Virus record (IMG/VR): IMGVR_UViG_3300018432_000016
Span: 1-53,502 of that record
Source of the DNA: a virus
Length of the DNA: 53,502 nucleotides
Strand: one strand, 5' to 3'
Below, piece after piece: positions 53,315-53,502 of this stretch. Under the pieces are notes generated by a model, which did no database searches, had not been told where the DNA came from, and worked only from the letters and a program-made list of their open reading frames with translations. The number at the start of each line of letters is the position of its first letter. The stretch's first letter is position 1. The translations under genes and the position numbers were made by a program.

Positions 53315-53502
53315 GACAGGACCTCGGCGAGGCGCAGACCGGACTCCCCGTCGAGCATGGCGCGGGCGAGGTGCGGCTGCCCCGAGCAGGTCTCCAGGTG
53401 CAGGGCGAGGAGCCGGCGAACCTCCCGGTAGGTGAGGAGGATCGCGTCCTCCGGGAAGTGGTCGAGGTGCGGGCGGCGAGGGTCCTCGTCGATGGGGTGC
53501 GG
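53311..53502 (-). CDS. C-terminal part of the boundary-spanning coiled-coil protein
   Basis: The frame entering at 53502 (PHPIDEDPRRPHLDHFPEDAI, YREVRRLLALHLETCSGQPHLARAML, ending AEVLS) continues the frame that leaves at base 1. No start codon or ribosome binding site precedes the open part here. Confidence 0.7.
   Translation of the reverse strand, partial: PHPIDEDPRRPHLDHFPEDAILLTYREVRRLLALHLETCSGQPHLARAMLDGESGLRLAEVLS

Noticed and set aside
1-53502. tRNA genes
   Set aside because: No cloverleaf with a GTTCRANNC-like T-loop and CCA-compatible acceptor was found by eye; a tRNAsc​an-type search would be needed to exclude one.

Overview
The window reads as a complete, very GC-rich tailed-phage genome (siphovirus type, HK97-type head) of a high-GC Gram-positive actinobacterium. 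The evidence is the uniformly GC-rich codon use, frequent GTG starts, 4-base GTGA/ATGA gene overlaps, and a full set of terminase, portal, protease, capsid, tape-measure and endolysin genes. No integrase, excisionase or phage repressor was recognised, and no tRNA or CRISPR array was seen. The host genus cannot be read from the sequence. The two window ends join in frame inside one open reading frame, so the molecule was probably assembled as a circle (or is permuted) and cut within a gene.

Almost everything is on the minus strand, so the genome is best read from right to left. From 53.5 to 46 kb lie small genes, terminase small subunit (about 52.1-52.6 kb), a ribbon-helix-helix regulator with its own operator, a DUF1353 protein, a nuclease-like protein, two holin-like membrane proteins and terminase large subunit (46.5-48.3 kb). 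From 45.8 to 39.4 kb is an accessory zone of small genes, several with a private promoter and terminator, plus an SGNH hydrolase and small membrane proteins. A 1279-residue portal/MuF fusion (35.5-39.4 kb), capsid protease, a repeat-rich fibre, a LamG-like protein, and an FtsK/TraSA-type DNA translocase (29.8-31.3 kb) follow. After more accessory genes come major capsid (24.9-26.8 kb), a probable major tail protein and head-tail joining genes (20.9-24 kb).

A plus-strand island (19.0-20.9 kb) interrupts the late genes. Next come tail assembly chaperones with a -1 frameshift, tape measure, distal tail protein, fibres, endolysin, minor tail protein and a collagen-like fibre (down to 9.7 kb). From 9.3 kb to the left end is the replication/recombination block: an RHH protein, ERF recombinase, SSB, an HNH-AP2 endonuclease, DUF4192 protein, winged-helix proteins, a probable replication initiator and a DnaC-like AAA+ loader.

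Three classes of gene start recur. (1) A long promoter module ending in a -10 box about 6 bases before the ATG (leaderless) drives small accessory genes, usually followed by a perfect hairpin. (2) A short GGTANCGT-like box 6-8 bases before a GTG or ATG drives mostly late genes. (3) A start-associated leader, TCCCACGCCTA followed by a GGAG ribosome binding site, precedes mainly early genes. Positions are from reading by eye; start sites inside long frames were checked only by codon arithmetic.
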